Shown here piece by piece: positions 1 to 7,719 of a stretch of DNA of 15,225 nucleotides; position 1 is the stretch's first letter; each line of letters starts with the position of its first letter. The notes under the pieces are model-generated. The model did no database searches. It saw only the letters and a program-made list of their open reading frames with translations, and was not told the origin of the DNA. A program made the translations under genes and the position numbers. The DNA is from Nitrospinae bacterium CG11_big_fil_rev_8_21_14_0_20_56_8 (lineage in GTDB: Bacteria > Nitrospinota > Nitrospinia > Nitrospinales > VA-1). The stretch spans positions 1 to 15,225 of the forward strand of contig PCWF01000214.1 in assembly GCA_002796165.1 (NCBI GenBank), given 5' to 3'.

Positions 1-1767
1 TGGCAAGGGGAGTTCACCGTCGAGGAGTTGGGCTGTTACCAATATACGGTTTGCGCCTGGGTGGATCATTTCGGCACATGGAGAGAGGAACTGAAGCGCC
101 GTGAGGACCCGAAGGATATCGCGGCGGCGGCCCTGGCGGGCGCCCAGCTTCTTGAGGAATCTTCCCGCCGGGCCGAAAAACACGACCGCGAACGACTGCT
201 TGCGTGGAAGAAACGGCTGACCCAGGCCGCCAATCCGGAGGAAATCCGGAACGCGGCGCTCGACCCGGACTTGTCCGGGTTGATGGCCCATTATCCCGAT
301 CGACGGCACGCCTCCTGTCCCGATGCCCCCCTCCGGGTGTTGGTGGACCCCGAAATCGCGCGGTTCAGCGCTTGGTACGAATTGTTTCCCCGGTCCTGCA
401 CCTCGCATCCGGGGCGGCACGGCACTTTTAAGGATTGTGAGGCGCAACTGCAACGCATCGCCGATATGGGGTTCAACGTCGTCTATTTTCCGCCGATCCA
501 TCCCATCGGCCGCGCCATCCGCAAAGGAAGAAACAACTCCCTCACACCCCGGCCGGGAGATCCCGGCAGTCCCTGGGCCATCGGATCGGACGAAGGGGGA
601 CACAAGGCCATCCATCCGGACCTGGGATCGCTGGAAGATTTCCGCAACCTGGTTGGCAAGGCCAGAGACCTCGGGCTCCACATCGCCCTGGATATCGCAT
701 TCCAATGTTCGCCGGACCATCCCTACGTCAAGGAACATCCCCAATGGTTCCGCTGGCATCCCGACGGCACCATTCAGTATGCCGAGAATCCCCCTAAAAA
801 GTACCAGGACATTTATCCCTTCCACTTCGAGTCGGAACAATGGACGGAACTATGGGAGGAGTTGAAAAGCGTGTTTCTGTTCTGGATCGGGCAGGGGATT
901 CACATCTTCCGCGTGGACAATCCGCACACCAAACCCTTTCCGTTCTGGGAGTGGGTGATCGGGGAGATCAAAAGAGAACACCCCGGAGCGATTTTTCTCT
1001 CCGAGGCGTTTACCCGCCCGAAGCTCATGCACCGGTTGGCCAAGCTCGGTTTCAGCCAGTCCTATACCTATTTCGCATGGCGCAACACCAAGGAGGAACT
1101 GTACCAGTATCTCCATGAACTGACCAAGAGAGACGGGCGTGAATACTTTCGTCCCAACCTCTGGCCCAACACTCCGGACATCCTGAACGAGTTTCTGCAG
1201 ATCGGGGGCCGGCCGGCATTTCAGTCCCGCCTCGTACTTGCCGCCACCGCCTGCGCCAATTACGGAATTTACGGTCCGCCTTACGAAACGATAGAACACC
1301 GCCCGTTGCAACAGGGAAGCGAGGAATATCTCGACTCGGAGAAATATCAAATCAGGGTCTGGGATTACCATTGTCCCGGCAATCTCACGGATTTTATTTC
1401 CCGGGTCAACTGGATCCGCAAGGAGAACCCCGCGCTTCACCGGGACTGGAATCTCCACTTTCACAGCGTGGACAATCCGGAAATGATCTGTTACAGCAAA
1501 AACACGGAAGACCTGAAGAACGTGATTCTCGTTGTGGTGAACCTGGATCCGTTTCATACCCAGTCGGGTTGGTTGCATCTGGACTGCCGCGTGCTGGGCC
1601 TTGACGCCACGGGGTCCTACCAGGCCCACGATCTGCTGTCCGACAGCCGCTACCTCTGGCACGGCTCGCGCAATTTCGTCGAACTGAATCCGGGGGTCTG
1701 CCCGGCCCACATTTTCCTGATCCGGCGGCGGATTCACACGGAAAAGGATTTTGAATACTACCTCTGA
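1..1767 (+). CDS. glgE: GlgE, alpha-1,4-glucan:maltose-1-phosphate maltosyltransferase (5' end cut by window)
   Basis: Transfers maltosyl units from alpha-maltose-1-phosphate to the non-reducing end of an alpha-1,4-glucan and releases phosphate; cytoplasmic, GH13 family (subfamily 3). The frame is open from base 1, and the first residues (WQGEFTVEELGCYQYTVCAW) already match the N-terminal beta domain of GlgE, so the TTG at 28 is not the start. About 588 residues are present against roughly 660-700 in the family, so some 70-100 residues lie upstream. The GH13 barrel begins near base 460 (FNVVYFPPIHPIG). The nucleophile Asp is at 916-918 (FRVDNPHTKP) and the acid/base Glu at 1003-1005 (FLSEAFTRP), 29 residues apart as in the Streptomyces coelicolor enzyme. 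A likely transition-state Asp is at 1177-1179 (NTPDIL). NNSLTP and AIGSDEGGHKAIHPDLGS are typical GlgE loops. The stop lies 14 bp before treS-mak, which indicates one operon and a shared pathway. The identification is firm. Confidence 0.95.
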   Translation, partial: WQGEFTVEELGCYQYTVCAWVDHFGTWREELKRREDPKDIAAAALAGAQLLEESSRRAEKHDRERLLAWKKRLTQAANPEEIRNAALDPDLSGLMAHYPDRRHASCPDAPLRVLVDPEIARFSAWYELFPRSCTSHPGRHGTFKDCEAQLQRIADMGFNVVYFPPIHPIGRAIRKGRNNSLTPRPGDPGSPWAIGSDEGGHKAIHPDLGSLEDFRNLVGKARDLGLHIALDIAFQCSPDHPYVKEHPQWFRWHPDGTIQYAENPPKKYQDIYPFHFESEQWTELWEELKSVFLFWIGQGIHIFRVDNPHTKPFPFWEWVIGEIKREHPGAIFLSEAFTRPKLMHRLAKLGFSQSYTYFAWRNTKEELYQYLHELTKRDGREYFRPNLWPNTPDILNEFLQIGGRPAFQSRLVLAATACANYGIYGPPYETIEHRPLQQGSEEYLDSEKYQIRVWDYHCPGNLTDFISRVNWIRKENPALHRDWNLHFHSVDNPEMICYSKNTEDLKNVILVVVNLDPFHTQSGWLHLDCRVLGLDATGSYQAHDLLSDSRYLWHGSRNFVELNPGVCPAHIFLIRRRIHTEKDFEYYL

Positions 1768-1781
1768 GCCGAAGGCGCGCC

Positions 1782-4700
1782 ATGAATGACCTGACCCAAA
1801 CCCAGGCCTGGCAGGACGATCCGCTCTGGTACCGCGACGCGATCATTTACCAGATCCACATCAAATCTTTCTACGACAGCAATAACGACGGCATCGGGGA
1901 CTTCAAGGGATTGATCGAGAAACTCGACTACGTCCAAAACCTGGGCGTAAATACGCTCTGGCTCCTTCCGTTTTATCCTTCGCCGCTTAAAGACGATGGG
2001 TACGATATCGCCGACTACCGCAATATCAATCCCGATTACGGGGCCAGGAAAGATTTCCGGAATTTCGTGCGGGAAGCGCATCAGCGCGGACTCAAAGTCA
2101 TCACCGAACTTGTCATCAACCACACCTCCGACCAGCACCCCTGGTTCCAGGCGGCGCGCCGGGCCCTGCCGGGATCGAGCAAACGGGATTTCTATGTCTG
2201 GAGCGACACGGATAAGAAATTTCCAGAAACCCGGATCATTTTCACCGACACGGAAACCTCCAACTGGGGATGGGATCCGGTGGCCAAGGCTTATTACTGG
2301 CACCGCTTTTTTTCCCACCAGCCCGACCTGAACCACGACAACCCGCAGGTGGTGAAAGCCGTCATCCGCGTGATGCGGTTCTGGTTTGACATGGGGGTGG
2401 ACGGGATGCGGCTCGACGCGGTTCCCTACCTTTGCGTCCGGGAAGGAACGGACAACGAGAACCTTCCCGAAACCCATGCCGTGATCCGTCAGATCCGCAA
2501 AGTGGTGGACGAGCATTACAAGAACCGCATGTTCCTGGCCGAGGCCAATCAATGGCCGGAAGACGTGAGGGAATATTTCGGCACCGGGGACGAATGCCAC
2601 ATGGCCTACCATTTCCCGCTCATGCCGCGGGTCTTCATGGCCGTTGCCCTGGAGGACCGTCACCCCATCACCGAGATCATGAATCAGACTCCCGATATAC
2701 CCGAAATCTGCCAATGGGCCATCTTTCTGCGCAACCATGACGAGTTGACGCTGGAGATGGTGACCGACCAGGAACGCGATTACATGTACAGGATGTATTC
2801 CGCCGATCCCCGTATGCGTATCAACGTGGGAATCCGGCGACGGCTGGCGCCCCTGATGGATAACGACCTGGACAAGGTCAAACTGCTCAATAGTCTCCTC
2901 ATGTCCATGCCGGGGACGCCCATCATTTATTATGGCGACGAGATCGGGATGGGAGACAACATCTACCTGGGGGACCGCAACGGGGTGCGCACGCCGATGC
3001 AATGGAGCCCGGATCGAAACGCGGGATTTTCCAAAGCCGATCCGCAAAAACTGTATTTGCCTCCCGTCATGGATCCCATTTATGGGTACGAGGTGGTCAA
3101 CGTGGAGGCGCAAAGCCGGAACCCCTCTTCACTCCTCAACTGGATCAAGCATCTGATCGCCGTCCGCAAGACCACCCAGGCATTCGGCCGCGGCACCTGC
3201 GAATTCCTGCGGCCGGGCAATCGAAAAATTCTGGCCTATTTGCGGCGTCACAATTCCGACATCCTTCTGTGCGTCGCCAACCTGTCCCGCTCGGCCCAGC
3301 CCGTGGAACTCGACCTTTCGGAATTCACCGGGCGCGTCCCCGTCGAAATGCTGGGGCGAACGTCCTTCCCGGCCATCGGCGAGCTACCCTACCTTCTTAC
3401 CCTGGCCGGACACGGCTTCTACTGGTTTTTGCTCAAGACCGAGGTGGAGGTCCCTTCCTGGCATGAGGACCGGCTTCCCCCTCTCGAACTCCCGGTGCTG
3501 GTTCTCTTCAAAAGCCAGGACAGCTTTTTCCCCGACAAGCTGGAGGGCACGCAAAAAAGCTCCGGCCAGAACCTGCGCAAACAACTGGAGAAACCGATCC
3601 TGACCCAGTTCCTTCCCGAACAACGCTGGTTCGCCGCGAAGGGAGAAACCATCGAGAAGATCAAGATCCAGTTTATGGAAGAATGGAAATCCGGACCCGG
3701 AAAATGGATCCTATGCCTGCTTCAGGTCGATACGCCGGAAAAAGGAGCGCAAACGTATCTGCTTCCTCTCTCCATCGCGTGGGACCCGGGAGAGGAAGGA
3801 TTGTTCCGGCATTTGTGGATCTATACCTTGTCCAAGGTCCGGGAACACGCGCGCATGGGAATCCTCTTCGATTCTTTCGCCGACGAAACCTTCTGCCGGG
3901 AACTGATTCAGGCCATGCGCGAAAAACGCGAGGTTCCCTTCGGTCCCGGTCGATTGAAATTCCGCTCGAGTTCCCATCTTCAGGAACTGTCGGTGGAGGA
4001 AATCGGCCAGTTGGAAGTCCGGCGTCCCGCAACGCAGGGAAGCAACACCACCGTAATTCTGGGAGACCGTCTGTTCGTGAAAGGATGCAGGCATATCCAG
4101 GAAGGACTGAGCCCGGAACAGGAAATGGGGCAATTTCTCACCGAGGTTTCCCCTTTCAAAAACGTAGTGCCGCTGGCGGGAGCGCTGGAACTGGAAACCA
4201 CGCCGGGAAACTCGGTAACTCTGGCCCTCGTTCAGTCTTATGTCAAAAATCAGGGGGATTTGTGGAGCCATACCCAGGATTATTTGAAGCGTTTTCTTGA
4301 AGATTGCCTGATGAATCACCGCCAGGACCCGCCTCCCCCTCCGGAGGAATGGCACCAATCCTATTTATTTCTCATGGAAACCCTGGGACGGAGAACGGCG
4401 GGATTGCACCGGGCGCTGGCCTGTAAAACCGGAAACCGCAATTTCGATCCGGAACCGATTCGAAGCCAGGACAGCGCCGCATGGGTTCGCAAGGTCTTGA
4501 AGGAGGCCAACCAGACGTTTGAGAAAATCCGCCGCCGCAAAAAAGGCTTCCCCGAACACATTCAGGAAAACCTGAAGAAACTGTTCGCGGCGAAAAAGAA
4601 CCTGGTTCGCCGTCTCGAATCCTTGAAGAAACAGGAATTCGCCGCCGCCAAAACCCGGTTCCACGGGGATTATCACCTGGGCCAGGTCCTGCTGGCGGAA

Positions 4701-5108
4701 AACGACGTGATCATCATCGACTTCGAGGGCGAGCCCGCCCGCCCGGCGCGGGAACGCAAAATGAAACATTCGCCCGTGAAGGACGTGGCCGGCATGCTTC
4801 GTTCCTTCAATTACGCCGCTTACTCCTCGCTCTATGAAATCATCCGGGAACGGCCGCACGATCTCGCCCTCCTGGAACCCCACATCCGCATTTGGCAGAA
4901 TCTTTCTTCCCAGACCTTTCTCGCCCGGTACCAGGAAGAAATGCGGGACTGTCCTTCCTATCCTACCGATCCGGAACATGCGAAGGGCCTCCTGAACCTG
5001 TTCATCATCGAAAAGGCCCTTTACGAGATCCGGTACGAGTTGGACAATCGACCGGCCTGGGTGGGCATTCCCCTTGAAGGTCTCGTGGAAATCCTGTCCA
5101 CTCCCTGA
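1782..5108 (+). CDS. treS: Fused trehalose synthase (TreS) and maltokinase (Mak/Pep2)
   Basis: Bifunctional enzyme of 1108 residues. Residues 1-545 are a GH13 trehalose synthase that interconverts trehalose and maltose. The nucleophile is D212 (GMRLDAVPYL), the acid/base E254 (FLAEANQWPE) and the stabilising Asp D320 (LRNHDEL). Residues about 550-590 form a linker. From about 590 to the end is a maltokinase that makes maltose-1-phosphate with ATP: an N-terminal cap (LPEQRWFAAKG, 611-621), a probable ATP-contacting Lys K767 (FVKGC), a catalytic loop with D963 (FHGDYHLGQ) and the metal-binding D980 (IIDFEGEPARP). TreS-Mak fusions are known in many bacteria. The ATG at 1782 has GAAGG at 1771-1775 with 6 nt spacing. 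The product is the donor for GlgE encoded just upstream, so the two genes form a complete trehalose-to-glucan route apart from branching. Both active sites look intact. The gene symbol covers only the TreS half. Confidence 0.95.
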   Translation: MNDLTQTQAWQDDPLWYRDAIIYQIHIKSFYDSNNDGIGDFKGLIEKLDYVQNLGVNTLWLLPFYPSPLKDDGYDIADYRNINPDYGARKDFRNFVREAHQRGLKVITELVINHTSDQHPWFQAARRALPGSSKRDFYVWSDTDKKFPETRIIFTDTETSNWGWDPVAKAYYWHRFFSHQPDLNHDNPQVVKAVIRVMRFWFDMGVDGMRLDAVPYLCVREGTDNENLPETHAVIRQIRKVVDEHYKNRMFLAEANQWPEDVREYFGTGDECHMAYHFPLMPRVFMAVALEDRHPITEIMNQTPDIPEICQWAIFLRNHDELTLEMVTDQERDYMYRMYSADPRMRINVGIRRRLAPLMDNDLDKVKLLNSLLMSMPGTPIIYYGDEIGMGDNIYLGDRNGVRTPMQWSPDRNAGFSKADPQKLYLPPVMDPIYGYEVVNVEAQSRNPSSLLNWIKHLIAVRKTTQAFGRGTCEFLRPGNRKILAYLRRHNSDILLCVANLSRSAQPVELDLSEFTGRVPVEMLGRTSFPAIGELPYLLTLAGHGFYWFLLKTEVEVPSWHEDRLPPLELPVLVLFKSQDSFFPDKLEGTQKSSGQNLRKQLEKPILTQFLPEQRWFAAKGETIEKIKIQFMEEWKSGPGKWILCLLQVDTPEKGAQTYLLPLSIAWDPGEEGLFRHLWIYTLSKVREHARMGILFDSFADETFCRELIQAMREKREVPFGPGRLKFRSSSHLQELSVEEIGQLEVRRPATQGSNTTVILGDRLFVKGCRHIQEGLSPEQEMGQFLTEVSPFKNVVPLAGALELETTPGNSVTLALVQSYVKNQGDLWSHTQDYLKRFLEDCLMNHRQDPPPPPEEWHQSYLFLMETLGRRTAGLHRALACKTGNRNFDPEPIRSQDSAAWVRKVLKEANQTFEKIRRRKKGFPEHIQENLKKLFAAKKNLVRRLESLKKQEFAAAKTRFHGDYHLGQVLLAENDVIIIDFEGEPARPARERKMKHSPVKDVAGMLRSFNYAAYSSLYEIIRERPHDLALLEPHIRIWQNLSSQTFLARYQEEMRDCPSYPTDPEHAKGLLNLFIIEKALYEIRYELDNRPAWVGIPLEGLVEILSTP

Positions 5109-5229
5109 TGCACGGTCCCCGGGACAGTTGCCATTGACAACAGGCTCAGCATCGCTTTCCCTCCTCCCGCCTGACCCCATCCCTGGAATGGAGCAAATAT
5201 TCTCCGCCCGTAGAATCGTCAAGAAATTA

Positions 5230-5238
5230 TGATACAAT
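5230..5238 (+). promoter_or_regulatory. Candidate extended -10 promoter for the caspase-like gene
   Basis: The sequence TGATACAAT fits the extended -10 pattern TGnTATAAT with one mismatch in the hexamer. It lies in a local AT-rich patch (about 5218-5240) within GC-rich surroundings. No recognisable -35 is present 16-18 bp upstream, as is common for extended -10 promoters. The implied start near 5245 gives a leader of about 95 nt to the first ATG at 5338. This is inferred from motif matching only. Confidence 0.4.
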
Positions 5239-5267
5239 TTGTTCGGCTTCAGGTCCTCCGAGCCAGA

Positions 5268-5288
5268 TGCATAGGTGATTTGCATAGG
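5268..5288. repeat. Two direct TGCATAGG repeats, 13-bp period
   Basis: TGCATAGG occurs at 5268-5275 and again at 5281-5288, 13 bp apart, just downstream of the candidate promoter and inside the leader of the caspase-like gene. Tandem direct copies near a promoter can be regulator sites. A 13-bp period is a little more than one helical turn. Two 8-mers are weak evidence. Confidence 0.35.
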
Positions 5289-5314
5289 CGAAACAATTTA
5301 AGGTGTCTAACAAG

Positions 5315-5341
5315 ATGAAATTTCTCGCGGAAAGATTATGA
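5315..5341 (+). CDS. Possible 8-codon leader ORF (MKFLAERL)
   Basis: An ATG at 5315 opens MKFLAERL and stops at TGA 5339-5341, which overlaps the ATG at 5338 as ATGA. A Shine-Dalgarno-like AAGGTG at 5300-5305 sits 9 nt ahead of it, better than anything directly ahead of the 5338 or 5440 starts. This arrangement would allow translational coupling into the caspase-like gene. It could also be chance, or a remnant of the real initiation region. No protein function is proposed. Confidence 0.3.
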   Translation: MKFLAERL

Positions 5342-7158
5342 GCGCCCGTGGAGGCCGGGGAAGATCAATCCAGGGGATAAGCCTGTTAGGAAAGCATAAG
5401 GTTAAGACGCTCTTATTACCCTTCTCGATCCAACCTTCCATGACCTCTCCCATCGATCATTTTCCTTCAAGGCCTTTGCCTGTAACCGGCATTCTTCTTT
5501 CAGCCCTTGCCGTTTGCCTTTTATCGTTCACGGTTGGGTGTGTGACAACCGCGCCACCGGTTTCTGAAAAAGGAACCCAGGTTGAAATCGGGGAGGAAGT
5601 CCCCGACCAACGATTTTCGGAAATTGGTCCCATAAAAGTTCATAGCGGGAACGGGTGCGGAGGATATGGATTGAGAGGCACTTATGAGGCGAGCCTTAAC
5701 CTGTTGAAGAACCGGGCCGCGGAAATGGGAGCCCAGTATATACGGGTCCAAAAAACCATCGAACCTCACATCGATCAAACCGGATTTTGTTTTGACAATG
5801 AATATGTCATAGAAGGAACCGCCTACAAGGACGACTCGAAAGAGTGGGCAAGCATTTTATCCGGCCTCAAACCCATGAACGCAAGGTACCGAGTGGTTGT
5901 TTCGTCGGCCGGGGTGAGACGTCGGCCCTTCCCCGATTCCCATAAAATCAAAAGCATTGCCCTAGGAGGAATCGTTCAGGTTGTTGGCCAACTGCCTTCC
6001 GGCTGGATGCAGGTGGCCCAGCAGGGCGAGCCTGTTGGCTGGATACATTCCGACGCCCTTAAACTGGAATCCGCCGGATCCGATTCCCTGTCGTCGGGGA
6101 CTCCTCCCCATCCCAGCGACATCACCCCTCCTTCCGTCATCATCACCTCCCACAAGGTTGAACGGGGAGTCCAGGTGGTCGAGAACCGTTCTGCAACGAA
6201 AATCACGGGCAAGGCAACCGATCCCAGCGGGGTCGCCGAGGTCAAGGTAAACGGGCAAACCACCTCACTGGATGAGGAGGGACATTTCACCGCCGACGTC
6301 TTCCTCAAAGTCGGCGAGAATGAAATTATCATTACGGCCATGGATGTCCGGGAAAATATCGGCCGGAAGACTTTCACCATCAACCGGAATCCTAAAACCG
6401 AAATGGTCGCGCCCGCCAAGCTGGGGGACCAAGGTAACTTCGGCCGGTTCTATGCTTTGATCATCGGGAACAACAATTACCAGTACCTTCCCAAACTGGA
6501 AACAGCCCAAAACGACGCCCGGGAAATCGAAAAGGTCTTGCGGGAGAAATACAAGTTTGAGACGGAGGTGCTTCTTGACGCGAAGCGGGCCGATATCCTG
6601 GAGCGCATCAATAAAATCCGGGGTATGCTGGAAGCCCGGGACAGCTTCCTGATTTATTACGCCGGTCACGGGGAATTCGATAAAACCTCCGACAAAGCCT
6701 ACTGGTTGCCGGTGGACGCAAAACGTGATGACGACACCAATTGGATTTTGGCGGAACGGATCACTTCCAATATCAAGCGCTTCTCATCCGCCCATATCTT
6801 GATCGTCGCCGATTCCTGTTATTCCGGCACCATGACCCGGAGCCTGGACACCGACATGAATTCCAAGGCCGCTCGCGGCAAATATCTTGAAAAGATGCTC
6901 AACAAATCTTCTCGCACCTTGATGGCGAGCGGCGGCAACGAACCCGTGGCTGATTCGGGAGGTGAAGGGCATTCCATTTTCGCGCAGGTCCTTCTCAATG
7001 CCTTGAATCAAATCGAAGGGAAGTTATTTACCGCCGAGGAATTGTTTTATAACCACATCAAAGAGTCGGTGGCAGGCCACGCGGTTCAAACCCCCGTTTA
7101 CAGTGTTATCCGTGACTCCGGCCACGACGGAGGCGATTTCCTGTTTGTCCGTGAATGA
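5338..7158 (+). CDS. Caspase-like (peptidase C14) lipoprotein with DUF4156-like, SH3b and Ig-like domains
   Basis: A 606-residue, probably membrane-anchored protein. A hydrophobic stretch (residues 49-67) ends in TVGC, so C68 is a likely lipidated cysteine, although the -3 Thr is atypical. Residues about 70-163 resemble DUF4156/RcsF-type lipoproteins (NLLKNRAAEMGAQYIRV). Residues 183-243 look like a bacterial SH3 domain (VRRRPFPDSHKI, GWMQVAQQGEPVGWIHSDAL). Residues 264-350 look like an Ig-type beta domain (TGKATDPSGVAEVKVNG). Residues 370-605 are a caspase-like fold with catalytic H444 (YYAGHGEF) and C494 (ADSCYSG). By family knowledge such domains are orthocaspase/metacaspase-type cysteine proteases, usually cutting after Arg or Lys; the target here is unknown. 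The start is uncertain: ATG 5338 may be coupled to a leader ORF, whereas ATG 5440 (M35) gives a more usual signal-peptide length but no clear RBS. Base composition looks slightly more AT-rich than its neighbours by eye. Confidence 0.85.
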   Translation: MSARGGRGRSIQGISLLGKHKVKTLLLPFSIQPSMTSPIDHFPSRPLPVTGILLSALAVCLLSFTVGCVTTAPPVSEKGTQVEIGEEVPDQRFSEIGPIKVHSGNGCGGYGLRGTYEASLNLLKNRAAEMGAQYIRVQKTIEPHIDQTGFCFDNEYVIEGTAYKDDSKEWASILSGLKPMNARYRVVVSSAGVRRRPFPDSHKIKSIALGGIVQVVGQLPSGWMQVAQQGEPVGWIHSDALKLESAGSDSLSSGTPPHPSDITPPSVIITSHKVERGVQVVENRSATKITGKATDPSGVAEVKVNGQTTSLDEEGHFTADVFLKVGENEIIITAMDVRENIGRKTFTINRNPKTEMVAPAKLGDQGNFGRFYALIIGNNNYQYLPKLETAQNDAREIEKVLREKYKFETEVLLDAKRADILERINKIRGMLEARDSFLIYYAGHGEFDKTSDKAYWLPVDAKRDDDTNWILAERITSNIKRFSSAHILIVADSCYSGTMTRSLDTDMNSKAARGKYLEKMLNKSSRTLMASGGNEPVADSGGEGHSIFAQVLLNALNQIEGKLFTAEELFYNHIKESVAGHAVQTPVYSVIRDSGHDGGDFLFVRE

Positions 7159-7207
7159 TCTCTCTGGAAATTTCGAACAACCCTTGTCCCTGTCCGGAAA
7201 ACCACCC

Positions 7208-7576
7208 ATGCTCTCCCCGAAAACAATTCTTGTCGTCGATGATGACCACCTCTCGCGAACGCTGGTATCCCGGATTCTCAAAAAAGAGGGTTACGCGATT
7301 CAATTGGCGGCCAATGGGAGGGAAGCCATCGATCGGGTGACCGAGAATCCCCCCGACCTGGCTGTGGTCGATGTTTTGATGCCCCAGGTGAGCGGAATGG
7401 AATTTCTCCGTTGGTTGAGGGAACACCATCAGCAAATTCCCGTGATCATGCTCACCAGTATCGAAGAAAACTCGCGGCTTGCCTCGGAAGCCCGGGAACT
7501 CGGTGTCCGGGATTTCTTTACCAAACCCGGAAACTATAAACATCTCCTCGAAACCATCCATAAAATTCTTCCCTGA
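7208..7576 (+). CDS. Single-domain response regulator (CheY-like receiver)
   Basis: A 122-residue stand-alone receiver domain with no output domain. The acidic pocket is D11-D13 (ILVVDDDH), the phospho-acceptor D55 (LAVVDVLMP), the switch Thr T83 (IMLTS) and the conserved Lys K106 (FFTKPG), so it should be phosphorylated by a histidine kinase that is not in the window. ATG 7208 was chosen because the domain begins at once. A GTG at 7151, overlapping the preceding stop, would add 19 residues without family resemblance. The 49-bp gap to the caspase-like gene and the lack of a terminator between them suggest co-transcription, so a role in the same response is plausible but inferred. A hairpin follows the stop immediately. 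Confidence 0.88.
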   Translation: MLSPKTILVVDDDHLSRTLVSRILKKEGYAIQLAANGREAIDRVTENPPDLAVVDVLMPQVSGMEFLRWLREHHQQIPVIMLTSIEENSRLASEARELGVRDFFTKPGNYKHLLETIHKILP

Positions 7577-7578
7577 TC

Positions 7579-7600
7579 TTTCCCGGCCTGCGGGAAATTT
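7579..7600 (+). terminator. Hairpin after the receiver gene, possible terminator
   Basis: TTTCCCG (7579-7585) and CGGGAAA (7591-7597) form a perfect 7-bp stem with a 5-nt loop starting 3 nt after the stop codon. It is followed only by TTT, so the U-tract is short. It probably ends the caspase/receiver transcript, perhaps inefficiently. Confidence 0.5.
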
Positions 7601-7661
7601 CGCCCCCCCGGGGAAGAAATGTCCCCTTTCTTACTTCCCCCTCGTCCTCCCATCCAACTCG

Positions 7662-7690
7662 AAGGCTGTCATTGCCTTTTAAAATAAGGC
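7662..7690. repeat. Alternating inverted repeats AAGGC / GCCTT / AAGGC
   Basis: AAGGC (7662-7666), GCCTT (7674-7678) and AAGGC (7686-7690) are each separated by exactly 7 nt, making two overlapping dyads with a 12-bp period. The block ends 30 bp before the -24 element of the sigma-54-type promoter. It could be a regulator binding site, or two mutually exclusive RNA hairpins. The units are only 5 bp, so chance is possible. Confidence 0.3.
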
Positions 7691-7719
7691 TCCTCCCCTC
7701 CTCCCTCGAATCCCTTTCC

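Larger units (their letters stand above)
5109..5337. other. Intergenic region between treS-mak and the caspase-like gene
   Basis: This 229-bp stretch holds no convincing long gene. It contains a TTGACA hexamer at 5134-5139 without a matching -10, an extended -10 candidate at 5230-5238, two TGCATAGG direct repeats (5268-5275 and 5281-5288) and an 8-codon leader ORF starting at 5315. No strong rho-independent terminator for treS-mak was found. The dyad GTCCCCGGGAC at about 5115-5125 has too small a loop to form a normal hairpin. Confidence 0.5.

Noticed and set aside
850..1737. Long minus-strand open frame opposite glgE (295 codons)
   Set aside because: It is antisense to a gene with clear GH13 motifs, and its translation has no recognisable domain. 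Long antisense frames are expected in GC-rich genes.
1758..3113. 451-codon minus-strand open frame opposite treS-mak
   Set aside because: It mirrors the TreS coding frame; the translation is His/Val/Gly-rich without family resemblance.
5108..5137. Nine-codon ORF starting on the treS-mak stop (TGATG)
   Set aside because: Too short, no RBS of its own and no downstream coupling partner.
5134..5162. TTGACA at 5134-5139 as a -35 element
   Set aside because: No -10-like hexamer occurs 16-18 bp downstream.
4365..5285. 306-codon minus-strand open frame opposite the maltokinase part and the following gap
   Set aside because: It overlaps the conserved kinase motifs in the opposite sense, has no RBS and no recognisable domain.
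5338..7576. Caspase plus receiver as an anti-phage defence island
   Set aside because: The caspase is on an apparent lipoprotein facing out of the cytoplasm, and there are no nuclease, CRISPR, NLR or toxin partners or mobile-element genes nearby.
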